Shown one piece after another: positions 30,213 through 38,293 of a DNA stretch of 64,000 bases. The notes beneath the pieces are model-generated. The model did no database searches and had not been told where the DNA came from. It saw nothing but the letters and a program-made list of their open reading frames with translations. The translations under genes and the position numbers were made by a program. The stretch is taken from contig NZ_LFZW01000001.1 in the NCBI RefSeq assembly GCF_001183985.1, positions 894,333 to 958,332 on the forward strand. The letters run 5' to 3'. Each line of letters begins with the position of its first letter. The first letter of the stretch is position 1. The stretch comes from Peribacillus loiseleuriae. Lineage in GTDB: Bacteria > Bacillota > Bacilli > Bacillales > DSM-1321.

Positions 30213-31058
30213 TTATTTTAGATTAGAAATAAGTACAGATGCAGGTTTTTCAACGATTGCATCTCCTCGAGACCACGTATAACTAGTACGAACACCTTCT
30301 TCTGGTATCATATTACTAGTATTAAATATGATGTCTCCAGAATCATTCAACTTTATATTAAAGTTATATAGTTGATGATATTTTATGTTTTTAGCATCAT
30401 CAGGCATATCTGGACTCTGAACGTAGTTATCTGGTTGTATCAAAGATTCATTTCGAAATGTTAGATACATAACAGATTCAACTTTAAAGGTCGTATTGCT
30501 TATTTTAACAGGTTTGTATTCATACCCGTCATAATATGTATGTTTTAACTGCTCACTAGTTAGTGGCAATGAACCTATTGCTTTTTTAGCAATATCTCGT
30601 ATAAGGTATTTATTTACTTCATTACCTGTTTTATCATAAACAGACAAGGTTCCGTTAGAATTATTGACAATTACATGATTTTCAAAAACAGAGTAAATCG
30701 ACTGTTCATTCAAATCTACTTGAAAGGTCGTTTCTACCTTGGTGATTTCTTTGTTCTTAAAATAATTTTGGATATTCAATTTAATTGAACCGATATGAAA
30801 AAAAGGAAGCATTACTGCCAATAGGAGGCTTATAAAAAATAATATAAACTTTGTGCTTAACTTAGCTGGATTTTTTATAAAAATAATAGGTAAACCTACA
30901 ATGAACGTTACAATAACGAAAAAAGCATGAGCAATTAAAGGAGATAACCCTATTTCATCATCTTCCCAGGTGTTAAAAAATACGACCAATCCGATGATTA
31001 GAATAATACCTAATCGAATATATTGACTCTTATTACTTTGTTTTTTCAAAAAAATCAC
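30213..31058 (-). CDS. Hypothetical membrane protein
   Basis: A 281-aa protein with three predicted N-terminal helices (about 16-33, 43-62, 69-92) followed by an extracytoplasmic or cytoplasmic domain of about 185 residues rich in beta-forming sequence (SIYSVFENHVIVNNSNGTLSV). The DKTGNEVNKY segment hints at a repeat-type beta domain, but I do not recognise a family. The gene is alone; the start is preceded by GAAGTGA. Its neighbour is a decayed IS1595 transposase, so the area has been rearranged. Confidence 0.6.
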   Translation of the reverse strand: MIFLKKQSNKSQYIRLGIILIIGLVVFFNTWEDDEIGLSPLIAHAFFVIVTFIVGLPIIFIKNPAKLSTKFILFFISLLLAVMLPFFHIGSIKLNIQNYFKNKEITKVETTFQVDLNEQSIYSVFENHVIVNNSNGTLSVYDKTGNEVNKYLIRDIAKKAIGSLPLTSEQLKHTYYDGYEYKPVKISNTTFKVESVMYLTFRNESLIQPDNYVQSPDMPDDAKNIKYHQLYNFNIKLNDSGDIIFNTSNMIPEEGVRTSYTWSRGDAIVEKPASVLISNLK

Positions 31059-31174
31059 TTCTTTCTATAATGGAAATTATGTATGTACAACGGCTACTTT
31101 CCCCCATACGAAAGGGAGACTATTTTCTTTATAGTAACACGATAATGTAAATACAGGGGCAATAGCAATTATTC

Positions 31175-31618
31175 TTATGCACTTCTTAACATCTCAACAG
31201 TTGTAATGTTTGATTTTTGGAACGACAAAATAAGCATTTGCTCAAACTGTTTTTCAAATGCTAGATTTTTGCCTTGTTCAAGCCATCGGAACCAATATAA
31301 ATAGTTATCTAGATACTTTGTGGCAACTCCCTGAAATCTTTCCGTCCATTTTTTCAAGAGTCTATGGAAGTTGTTGACGTGTTGGATATGGTAAATTCCT
31401 TTCTTTACACATTGTTTTTGACGTTCATTAACAGGTTCCTGCAACTTTTTCATTTTTGCAAACTACTTATAATTGGTTGCTGTATCAGTACACAACAAAG
31501 AAGACAGATGAATAAATTCACCAATTACAACATCTATTTCTTTGGCTTTTACACGACCCGTTCCATCTTTGCGAGCAATTGTCTTCCCGTTATAGTCCTG
31601 TGCAACCGTGGTCAAGAA
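31175..31618 (-). pseudogene. IS1595-family transposase remnant
   Basis: The minus strand reads, in a single frame, AQDYNGKTIARKDGTGRVKA, then EFIHLSSLLCTDTATNYK, a TAG stop, and then [20 protein letters not shown] and [20 protein letters not shown] to a stop at 31175. The QHVNNFH...[15 protein letters not shown] block is characteristic of IS1595-type (ISXO2-like) DDE transposases. The N-terminal part is missing beyond about 31618 and an in-frame stop splits the rest, so it is dead. No terminal inverted repeats were found by eye. Confidence 0.8.
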
Positions 31619-31622
31619 AGCA

Positions 31623-31781
31623 ACAAACTATGCGAAAACAGCCTTTGAAAAAGAACAAAAGATTGATTCTCTTCGTTCTTTTGCTAGTTTAAATGAATTT
31701 ACGAATATAGCCTTAACTTGCGACCCATTGATTTTCGAGAACATCATTTCTTTGCGGAAGACAGTGGTTGCTTATCAATAA
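31623..31781 (+). pseudogene. 3' fragment of an unidentified gene
   Basis: An open plus-strand frame reads KTAFEKEQKIDSLRSFASLN, then ALTCDPLIFENIISLRKTVV, ending in TAA at 31779. It has no start and begins where the IS1595 remnant stops, so it may be the tail of a gene cut by that insertion. The family is not recognised. Confidence 0.35.
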
Positions 31782-31836
31782 TCAACTTTTGTAATCTTCA
31801 TTTAACGAATTAAATAAACTTGAAATGGCGAAGTGA

Positions 31837-31859
31837 ATACACTACAATTTGTAGTGTAT
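31837..31859. promoter_or_regulatory. BlaI-type operator before the regulator gene
   Basis: Perfect palindrome with 11-nt arms, ATACACTACAA / TTGTAGTGTAT, around one central base. It resembles the TACTACA/TGTAGTA operators of BlaI/MecI. It ends 20 nt before the regulator start, suggesting autoregulation. Confidence 0.8.
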
Positions 31860-31878
31860 TGTGGTGAGGGGGAGGATC

Positions 31879-32292
31879 ATGGATATCAATAACTTTAAAT
31901 ACGATGAGGTAGGGCTAAATCGCTTCTTTGGACCCCTAGAAGCAAAAATCATGGAACTTCTCTGGGAAAATGAACGAAGCATAAAGGAAGTTCAACAGCG
32001 TTTGGATCAAGATAAACCAATCAATTTCAATACGGTGATGACCGTCATGAATCGGTTGGTGGGAAAAGGTGTCTTGAAAAAGAGAATACAAGGCAGGGTT
32101 TCATTGTTTCATCCTGTTCAATCCAAAGAAGACTTTATCAAAGAGCAGTCCAAAAAAATTACAGAGAATCTGCTTGATGAATTTGGTGGCGTCGTTATCA
32201 ATCATATGCTAGATGCTATGGAAGAAGTTGACCAAACTTTGCTCGTTAAATTGGAACAAAAGATTAAACAACTTAAAGGGGATAAGTCGTGA
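31879..32292 (+). CDS. BlaI/MecI/CopY-family transcriptional repressor
   Basis: A 137-aa winged-helix repressor of the Penicillinase_R family. The N-terminal DNA-binding domain includes LEAKIMELLWENERSIKEVQ and FNTVMTVMNRLVGKGVLKKR, followed by the C-terminal dimer/cleavage region. It should bind the palindrome at 31837-31859 and release DNA when cleaved or otherwise inactivated after a signal from the M56 protein. ATG 31879 follows GGGGGAGG; an in-frame GTG at 31861 precedes that site and is unlikely. Its stop overlaps the start of the protease gene. Confidence 0.9.
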   Translation: MDINNFKYDEVGLNRFFGPLEAKIMELLWENERSIKEVQQRLDQDKPINFNTVMTVMNRLVGKGVLKKRIQGRVSLFHPVQSKEDFIKEQSKKITENLLDEFGGVVINHMLDAMEEVDQTLLVKLEQKIKQLKGDKS

Positions 32293-33149
32293 TGTGGTGG
32301 AAGAAACGGTCCCTTTTTGTCATAGGATTGAGTCTTTTGATTGCCGTTTTGATATGGAGCCAGATGGGGATGTACATCGCTCACCTTCTATTTGGAGTAA
32401 ACCTTCACGTGAATGTATTTAAGTTTTGTATTAGTTTGTTTAAGGAATATTCATTTTATTATTTTTTGGTTACGATAATATTGAATGTATTAATCGCCTA
32501 TACGATCTTAATCACGCTGATTAAGATTATTGAACAATGTATGTTGTTGAAAAGGTTTAAAAAAGTGATTTTCGCTCAACAAAATCTAGGATTAACCAGC
32601 GCCTTAAATCGAAAATATGAGCGTCAACAGCAAGATATTATCGTCATTGATCATAAGGAGTCGCTCGCATTTACTTTTGGTTTTAGAAGACCTAGAATCG
32701 TTCTTTCTAGTGGTTTAATCGAGATATTGGATCGCGATGAACTGGAAGCTGTTGTGGAACATGAAACTTTTCACCAAAAGAATGATGATTCCTTGAAGAT
32801 TTTTATTCTACAGCTAATTTCTCAATCTATTTGGTTTATTCCCCTAACTAAATGGTCTTATCAGAATTATAAAATCATCAGTGAACTATTGGCTGATGAA
32901 TATGCCATCCAGAGAATGGGTTCTGAATTAGGCTTGAGCAGTGCGTTGTTTAAGTTAATTAAAAATTATTTCAAAGGAAACTCTACCCCGGTCTTGGTTC
33001 ATTTTTCGGATGAATCGGTCAACTATAGATTACAGCAATTAGTAGAACCTAAGAAGGCCATCCCGGTAAGGCTTAAAACGACCTCGATGGTCATTTCGAT
33101 TTATGTATTGCTTCTATTAATGGGGATGATATTCGTGACGATTACGTAA
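32289..33149 (+). CDS. M56-family membrane metalloprotease (BlaR1/MecR1-like, no sensor domain)
   Basis: A 286-aa protein corresponding to the membrane protease half of BlaR1/MecR1. It has helices at about 10-30, 40-75 and a last one at about 265-284, with the zinc motif HETFH in EAVVEHETFHQKND and the downstream ELLADEYAIQRMG with the third ligand Glu/Asp. The penicillin-binding sensor domain of true BlaR1 is absent, so the signal is something else. It starts at GTG 32289 or ATG 32292, overlapping the repressor stop. As in BlaR1 it probably triggers proteolysis of the partner repressor. Confidence 0.88.
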   Translation: MMWWKKRSLFVIGLSLLIAVLIWSQMGMYIAHLLFGVNLHVNVFKFCISLFKEYSFYYFLVTIILNVLIAYTILITLIKIIEQCMLLKRFKKVIFAQQNLGLTSALNRKYERQQQDIIVIDHKESLAFTFGFRRPRIVLSSGLIEILDRDELEAVVEHETFHQKNDDSLKIFILQLISQSIWFIPLTKWSYQNYKIISELLADEYAIQRMGSELGLSSALFKLIKNYFKGNSTPVLVHFSDESVNYRLQQLVEPKKAIPVRLKTTSMVISIYVLLLLMGMIFVTIT

Positions 33150-33182
33150 TAGTGTAATTGTCACTACGTTTTTTACCTATTT

Positions 33183-33201
33183 ACACTACGTAATGTAGTG
33201 T
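33183..33201. promoter_or_regulatory. BlaI-type operator before the bdbDC pair
   Basis: ACACTAC and GTAGTGT flank GTAAT, giving a 19-nt palindrome with the same half-site as the operator at 31837-31859. It lies 110 nt before the thiol oxidoreductase start, so that repressor probably controls this unit as well. Confidence 0.75.
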
Positions 33202-33310
33202 GGAAGTTATGGAAGATAAATTTGGATTACAATTGTCGGGAAAGCCCCTTTGAGAGATCACATGCAAAATGATAGAAAAGCATATACCATATAAAACGGG
33301 AGGTTATACA

Positions 33311-34006
33311 ATGGCTAATAAAAAATCGAATAAGACAACGTACAAGAAACAAAAGCAAACTTCGTCATTTATCTTTTGGGTAATTGGCTTGATCGCTGTT
33401 TGTATCATCGGTTTGATCTTCTTATCTAACGGAAAAAGTGAAACAGCAGCCTTCGACTATACTGACCAGCCTGTATTAGGGGATACATCTGCTCCTGTTC
33501 AAATTGTCCAATTTGGAGACTATAAATGTCCGGTCTGTAAGAATTTTGAGGGAAATTTCTTTCCTCACATTCAAGAGAATTTGATCGACACTGGAAAAGC
33601 TCAATTTTATTTCATGAATTTTTCATTTATCAATGTGGATTCAATCCGTTCGGCTAAATTTGCGGAGACGGTTTATAAAGAATTAGGAAATGAAGCCTTC
33701 TGGAAATTCCATAAGCTACTATACAGTAAACAACCCGATGATCCAAAGTATGAAAAAATAGATGTGTTTACTGATAAATTCTTAGAAGAAACATTGGCAG
33801 AAATCGTCGATGATTCTGATGTAACGAAAGTAGTTCATGCATTTAAAGCGAACTCTTCAGAAAAAAACTGGAAAAAAGATATGTCCACTGCGAATAGGTT
33901 GAACGTAACTGGAACGCCTTCCATTTTTGTTAACGGGGAAAAGTTTACAGGGAACACGTTTGAGGACTTAGAACAAATGGTTGATGAAGCTGCAAAGGAG
34001 AAATAA
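33311..34006 (+). CDS. bdbD: DsbA-like thiol-disulfide oxidoreductase (BdbD type)
   Basis: A 231-aa membrane-anchored oxidase that introduces disulfides into exported proteins. A single N-terminal helix (about 18-38) leads to a thioredoxin-like domain with the active site CPVC (C73-C76) in FGDYKCPVCKNF, a helical insertion, and the cis-proline loop VTGTPSIFVNG. ATG 33311 follows GGGAGG; an earlier in-frame ATG at 33269 lacks a ribosome binding site. The redox partner BdbC follows four bases downstream. The operator at 33183-33201 suggests inducible expression under the BlaI-like repressor. Confidence 0.92.
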   Translation: MANKKSNKTTYKKQKQTSSFIFWVIGLIAVCIIGLIFLSNGKSETAAFDYTDQPVLGDTSAPVQIVQFGDYKCPVCKNFEGNFFPHIQENLIDTGKAQFYFMNFSFINVDSIRSAKFAETVYKELGNEAFWKFHKLLYSKQPDDPKYEKIDVFTDKFLEETLAEIVDDSDVTKVVHAFKANSSEKNWKKDMSTANRLNVTGTPSIFVNGEKFTGNTFEDLEQMVDEAAKEK

Positions 34007-34009
34007 TCC

Positions 34010-34420
34010 ATGAATAAACCACTACTATTTTCCTGGATTATTTCCATCATTGCGACAATAGGGAGTCTTTTCTTTAGTGAATATCTTCATTTTATCCCTT
34101 GCACGCTTTGCTGGTATCAAAGAATTCTCATGTATCCATTGGTGTTTTTTTTAGGAAGGGCTTTTTATGAAGGAAATAGTAAAATTTATGCTTATATACT
34201 GCCTCTATCTATTTTGGGGATGCTCGTTTCTGGTTATCATTACAGTCTTCAAAAAATCCCGGCACTTCAACAGTTCGAAATGTGTACGAGCGGTGTTCCA
34301 TGTTCAGGAGAATATATTAACTGGCTAGGGTTTATCACAATCCCTTTACTAGCTTTTGTTGCTTTCTTATTTATTACTTTTAGTATGGTGATACTTGCTC
34401 GTATGAATAAAAATGATTAA
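34010..34420 (+). CDS. bdbC: DsbB-like quinone reductase partner (BdbC type)
   Basis: A 136-aa protein with four predicted helices that re-oxidises BdbD and passes electrons to quinone. The first cysteine pair is C31-C34 in PCTLCWYQR and the second is C92 and C98 in MCTSGVPCSG, as in BdbB/BdbC. It is coupled to bdbD with four bases between them. Terminator at 34426. Confidence 0.93.
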   Translation: MNKPLLFSWIISIIATIGSLFFSEYLHFIPCTLCWYQRILMYPLVFFLGRAFYEGNSKIYAYILPLSILGMLVSGYHYSLQKIPALQQFEMCTSGVPCSGEYINWLGFITIPLLAFVAFLFITFSMVILARMNKND

Positions 34421-34425
34421 GTTGT

Positions 34426-34461
34426 CGTCTATCGGTATGGAATACTGATAGACGCTTTTTT
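34426..34461 (+). terminator. Terminator after bdbC
   Basis: CGTCTATC and GATAGACG form an 8-bp stem with a 13-nt loop, followed by CTTTTTT. Confidence 0.85.
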
Positions 34462-34757
34462 ACATATATGAAGTAGGGTGTTGGTGATTGCCCCTAATTT
34501 TGAATGGTTTTAATCAAGGCAGATCTAAGTAGGCATCATTACTTGCTAGGACTTTTAGCTAAAGCATTAATGAATCTTGTGTTTACCCAGAAATATGATA
34601 AACGAAAATGATACTAAAAAATTCAATATGTTTAGATCTGTCTCTACTTCCGACGTGGTAATAATTTCATACATAGGGCGCATGTTTAATGTAGAATTCC
34701 GGGATAAAAAAAGAAGATAGATAAATATACCTATATTAATTATGAAAATAAAAGCTT
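34462..34757. other. Gap, no gene seen
   Basis: AT-rich sequence between the bdbC terminator and the control region of the TRAP operon. No frame with a start and ribosome binding site is convincing. Confidence 0.4.
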
Positions 34758-34770
34758 AACACCTAAAAAA

Positions 34771-34847
34771 AACACAAATTCTTCTAAAAAAACTCTCTTT
34801 AAAAATAAACTAATAATTCGTAATATTAGTTTATGAAAACGTTTTCG
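34771..34847 (+). promoter_or_regulatory. TRAP operon promoter: shared activator box, -10 and cre
   Basis: AACACAAATTCTTCTAAAAA begins at 34771. A TAATAT -10 lies exactly 50 nt downstream (34821), with no good -35, and a near-perfect cre, TGAAAACGTTTTCG, follows at 34834-34847. The same box, the same 50-nt offset to a -10, and a cre occur before the GH3 gene (37981-38054). A related AACACCTAAA lies just upstream at 34758. This fits activation by an AraC-type regulator plus CcpA repression. Confidence 0.7.
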
Positions 34848-34893
34848 GTAAGGGTGGCAAACAAGTAATATCAATAAAATAGGGGGGAAGCAC

Positions 34894-35391
34894 ATGAAAC
34901 ATGTCAAAAAGGTGGGGATTTTCATCGATTCTATTTTTGAGAAACTCGCCCTTACATCTCTGATTGCCTTAGTACTAGTCGTTACGACTCAAGTGATGAC
35001 TAGAAAGTTATTTAACTTTGTTTTCTTTTGGTCAGAAGAAGTGACCTTACTATTGCTTGGCTGGTTTGCTTTTATGGCGATTGCGATAGGATTTCGAGAG
35101 CACATCCATTTAGGGATTGATTCTTTTACTAATCTTTTTCCAAAAATCTTTAACAAAGTATTAGATAAAATTATTAGTATCTCTATTTTTACTTTTGGAT
35201 TGTACCTTGTCGTTCAAGGTTGGGATTTTACTGTATTGATGATGGAATCAACTCTTCCAGCAACGAAACTGCCAAGCGGTATTACTTATGTTGCAATGCC
35301 GATTACGGGTATTATGATATGCGGTTATTCCCTACTACACTTGTTCAATCAAGACACAACAAGATATAAAGATCTGGAGGAGGGAATGTAA
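34894..35391 (+). CDS. dctQ: TRAP transporter small permease (DctQ)
   Basis: A 165-aa membrane protein with four predicted helices, the small subunit of a tripartite Na+-driven importer. It has the family's VMTRKLFNFVFFWSEEVTLL segment, with the conserved WxEE-like motif, and RIGF-like AIGFREHIHLGID. It is followed one base later by the large subunit. The start follows AGGGGGGAAGC. TRAP systems usually import sugar acids, aldonates or C4-dicarboxylates; next to a glycosidase a uronate-type substrate is plausible but unproven. Confidence 0.93.
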   Translation: MKHVKKVGIFIDSIFEKLALTSLIALVLVVTTQVMTRKLFNFVFFWSEEVTLLLLGWFAFMAIAIGFREHIHLGIDSFTNLFPKIFNKVLDKIISISIFTFGLYLVVQGWDFTVLMMESTLPATKLPSGITYVAMPITGIMICGYSLLHLFNQDTTRYKDLEEGM

Positions 35392-35392
35392 T

Positions 35393-36688
35393 TTGGATAC
35401 GAATACGATTGCAGTCATCATTTTACTTTCAAGCTTTGTTCTATTAATATTACTTCGCTTTCCCATTGCACTAACATTGGTTGCCTCATCATTGATAACA
35501 GTTATTTATTTAGGTATTCCAATGCCGATTATTGGACAGCAAATGGTTCAGGGATTAAATTCTTTTTCACTACTTGCTATCCCATTTTTTATCTTGACGG
35601 GACAAATAATGAGTGCAGGGGGACTTGCTACTCGCATTGTAAATCTCGCAGGCTTGATGGTTGGCCGGATTCGTGGCGGTTTGGCCATGGTAAACAGTGT
35701 TGCTTCGTTATTTTTCGGTAATATCTCAGGTTCTGCAGTGGCGGATGTTTCTTCTGTGGGTTCTGTTATGATTCCAATGATGAAAAAGAAAGGCTATGAA
35801 GCGGATTATGCAGTAGGTGTAACGATAGCATCAGCTATTCAAGGGGTAGTAGTACCCCCGAGTCATAATCTAGTATTATATTCTTTAGCGGCTGGTGGGG
35901 TATCAATTGCTAGTTTATTTATGGCTGGTATAGTACCAGGTGCGATTATGTTGATTGCCCTTATGATCACCGCTTATATTATTGCAAGGAAACGAGGGTA
36001 TGAAAAATCAGACCTTATACCAAGATCACAATGGGGTGGAATTCTTTTACACGGTTTTCTTTCATTAAGCCCTGCAGTCATTATATTGGGTGGAATTATG
36101 AGTGGTTGGTTCACAGCAACTGAGTCTGGTGCACTAGCTTGTTTATATTCTTTTATTCTAGCATTCGTTGTTTATAGAGAAGCTCCGATATCTAGTATTT
36201 GGAATATTTTGAAACGTACTTTGAAAACGGTTTCTATGGTATTTTTCCTGATTGGAGCATCTGCTTCCTTCGGCTGGATTCTTGCCTACTTGCAAATTCC
36301 ATCTATGGTAACTGATTTGTTCTTGAATTTTTCGGACAATCCAATTGTTATTTTATTAATCATTAATATCTTATTGCTACTTCTAGGTGCGCCAATGGAT
36401 ATGGCGCCAATGATTTTAATCATGACACCTATTCTTCTACCGGTTGTAACAAGCTTTGGAATGGATCCGGTTCACTTTGGGATTGTCCTTATCCTGAATG
36501 CAGGGATTGGATTATTGACACCTCCTGTAGGAACGGTCTTGTTTGTTGGCTGTGCGATTGGGAAAGTTTCCATCCAACAAGGAACGAAAGCCATGCTTCC
36601 ATTTTTCTATGCATTATTAATCGTTCTGTTAATTATCACCTATATTCCTGAAGTGACATTATGGCTTCCGAGTTTAATAGTCAAATAA
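35393..36688 (+). CDS. dctM: TRAP transporter large permease (DctM)
   Basis: A 431-aa ion-transporter-superfamily protein with about 12 helices. Signature blocks are LLAIPFFILTGQIMSAGG, GNISGSAVADVSSVGSVMIP, and near the end LNAGIGLLTPPVGTVLFVGC. It catalyses Na+-coupled uptake together with DctQ and the binding protein. The TTG start at 35393 sits eight bases after GGAGGAGGG, which lies inside the end of dctQ. The binding protein gene follows after 48 nt. Confidence 0.95.
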   Translation: MDTNTIAVIILLSSFVLLILLRFPIALTLVASSLITVIYLGIPMPIIGQQMVQGLNSFSLLAIPFFILTGQIMSAGGLATRIVNLAGLMVGRIRGGLAMVNSVASLFFGNISGSAVADVSSVGSVMIPMMKKKGYEADYAVGVTIASAIQGVVVPPSHNLVLYSLAAGGVSIASLFMAGIVPGAIMLIALMITAYIIARKRGYEKSDLIPRSQWGGILLHGFLSLSPAVIILGGIMSGWFTATESGALACLYSFILAFVVYREAPISSIWNILKRTLKTVSMVFFLIGASASFGWILAYLQIPSMVTDLFLNFSDNPIVILLIINILLLLLGAPMDMAPMILIMTPILLPVVTSFGMDPVHFGIVLILNAGIGLLTPPVGTVLFVGCAIGKVSIQQGTKAMLPFFYALLIVLLIITYIPEVTLWLPSLIVK

Positions 36689-36736
36689 CTTGGGACATAG
36701 GTGAAATTATAGATTTTTAAAAATTAAAGGGGTGTA

Positions 36737-37765
36737 ATGAGAATGAAGAGAAAACATATTACAGGCTTATTAGCTACAGCTTTAATGGTTGGTGGATTAC
36801 TTGCCGGCTGTAGTGGAAAAGAGGAAGCTGCTCCAGCAAGTGGCGATTCCAAACCAAAGAAAGCGGAGTTTACTTTTCGCTTAGCAGATAATCATCCGGT
36901 AGATTATCCGACAGTCATAGGGGATAAAAAGTTTGCCGAGTTAGTCAATGAAAGAACGGATGGCCGGATAAAAATTGAAGTTTTCCCTTCAGGGCAATTA
37001 GGTGATGAGAAATCAGTACTTGAACAAGTTCAGCTGGGAGCAATTGAGTTTACGAGAATTAACGCTAGTCCGCTGGCAGAGTTTAATGATGATATATCGG
37101 TTCTTGGACTTCCGTATGTATTTGATAGCGATGAGCATTTGTGGAATTTCCTAGAAAGTGAAAAAGGAACAGAATTGTTAGATGGCCTAGAAGCATCAAA
37201 AATGAAAGGACTAGCTTATTATAGTTCTGGTTCTCGTAGTTTTTATTCGACTAAGCCAGTTAAAAGTTTAGCAGACTTAAAGGGACAAAAGCTCCGTGTT
37301 CAACAAAGTAAAGTTAATATTGATCTAGTTTCAGCTCTTGGAGCAAGTGCTACTCCTATGCCATATGGCGAAGTTTTTAGTGGACTCCAAACAGGAATCA
37401 TCGACGGTGCGGAAAACAACCTACCGAGTTTTGATTCTTCTAACCATTATCAAGAAGCAAAAAATATTATCTTGGACCACCATCAACGCACACCTGAAGT
37501 ACTATTAATTAGTCAAACGGCATGGAATAAACTATCTGAAGAAGATCAAAAAATCGTTAAGCAGGCTGCGCTAGATTCTGTAACAACCCAAAAAGAAGAA
37601 TGGGCGAAGTGGGAACAAAATTCTGAAAAGAAATTAAAAGATGCTGGTGTAACGTTTACAGAAGTAGAAGATCTTACTCCATGGAAAGAGGCGGTTAAAC
37701 CTGCCATCGCTCAATATCATGACAAATATAAAGATTTATTAGATGCTATTGAGGCAGTAAAATAA
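36737..37765 (+). CDS. dctP: TRAP transporter solute-binding lipoprotein (DctP)
   Basis: A 342-aa binding protein. In Bacillota it is lipid-anchored: signal peptide with lipobox LLAGC (Cys25 from ATG 36737). Typical DctP blocks are FRLADNHPVDYPTVIGDKKF, GQLGDEKSVLEQVQLGAIEF and LKGQKLRVQQSKV, the last carrying the conserved arginine that pairs with the ligand carboxylate. That arginine supports an acidic ligand. The order Q-M-P is usual. A hairpin follows at 37792. Confidence 0.94.
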   Translation: MRMKRKHITGLLATALMVGGLLAGCSGKEEAAPASGDSKPKKAEFTFRLADNHPVDYPTVIGDKKFAELVNERTDGRIKIEVFPSGQLGDEKSVLEQVQLGAIEFTRINASPLAEFNDDISVLGLPYVFDSDEHLWNFLESEKGTELLDGLEASKMKGLAYYSSGSRSFYSTKPVKSLADLKGQKLRVQQSKVNIDLVSALGASATPMPYGEVFSGLQTGIIDGAENNLPSFDSSNHYQEAKNIILDHHQRTPEVLLISQTAWNKLSEEDQKIVKQAALDSVTTQKEEWAKWEQNSEKKLKDAGVTFTEVEDLTPWKEAVKPAIAQYHDKYKDLLDAIEAVK

Positions 37766-37791
37766 TTGAGTGAGTAATTAATTAATAAATT

Positions 37792-37830
37792 CCAGGTCAG
37801 ACTTTGACCTGGGATTTATTCGTTTTATTC
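37792..37830 (+). terminator. Terminator after the TRAP operon
   Basis: CCAGGTCA and TGACCTGG make a perfect 8-bp stem with a 5-nt loop, followed by a T-rich tract. About 130 nt of non-coding AT-rich sequence follow before the GH3 control region. Confidence 0.8.
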
Positions 37831-37980
37831 TATGATAATGTCAGAATCATGGAGTAAAGTGAAGAGGAAAGTTCTATTTGGAAGATTCGACTAGTCAAAA
37901 CAAAACGAAATAGAATGAATGGTGACGCGCGGTAGAATGTCCGATTTTCTATAAGTTAGCAACACCTAAATACTTAAAAA

Positions 37981-38054
37981 AACACAAATTTTACTAAAAA
38001 AACCACATACAAGACTAGGGAAACTAGCCGTATAATGTTAAAAAAGCGCTTACA
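37981..38054 (+). promoter_or_regulatory. GH3 gene promoter: shared activator box, -10 and cre
   Basis: AACACAAATTTTACTAAAAA (37981-38000) matches the box before the TRAP operon at 18 of 20 positions. TATAAT lies at 38031-38036, exactly 50 nt from the box start as in the TRAP case, with a poor -35. A cre (TGTAAGCGCTTTTT on the minus strand) covers 38041-38054, where it would block early transcription. AACACCTAAA at 37961 is a second shared element. The leader to the start codon is then about 240 nt with no gene. Confidence 0.7.
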
Positions 38055-38293
38055 ATAAAATGGTCTCGATATAAAAAACAGAAAATTATAAATATTATTA
38101 AGAGAATCGTCCTATTTTCAATTTAGTTACTATAATTATCTATCTACTCAGGACTAGTTGAAATGTAAATAAGGTGTAACAGCAAGACATCACTTAAGGA
38201 GGTGATCTTGTCTTTTAATACATAGCAGCGAAATTTTACATCCTGTTATTTTGTGAGCGTTTTACTAGAGAGAAATGAGGAGGAGAAGGTAAA

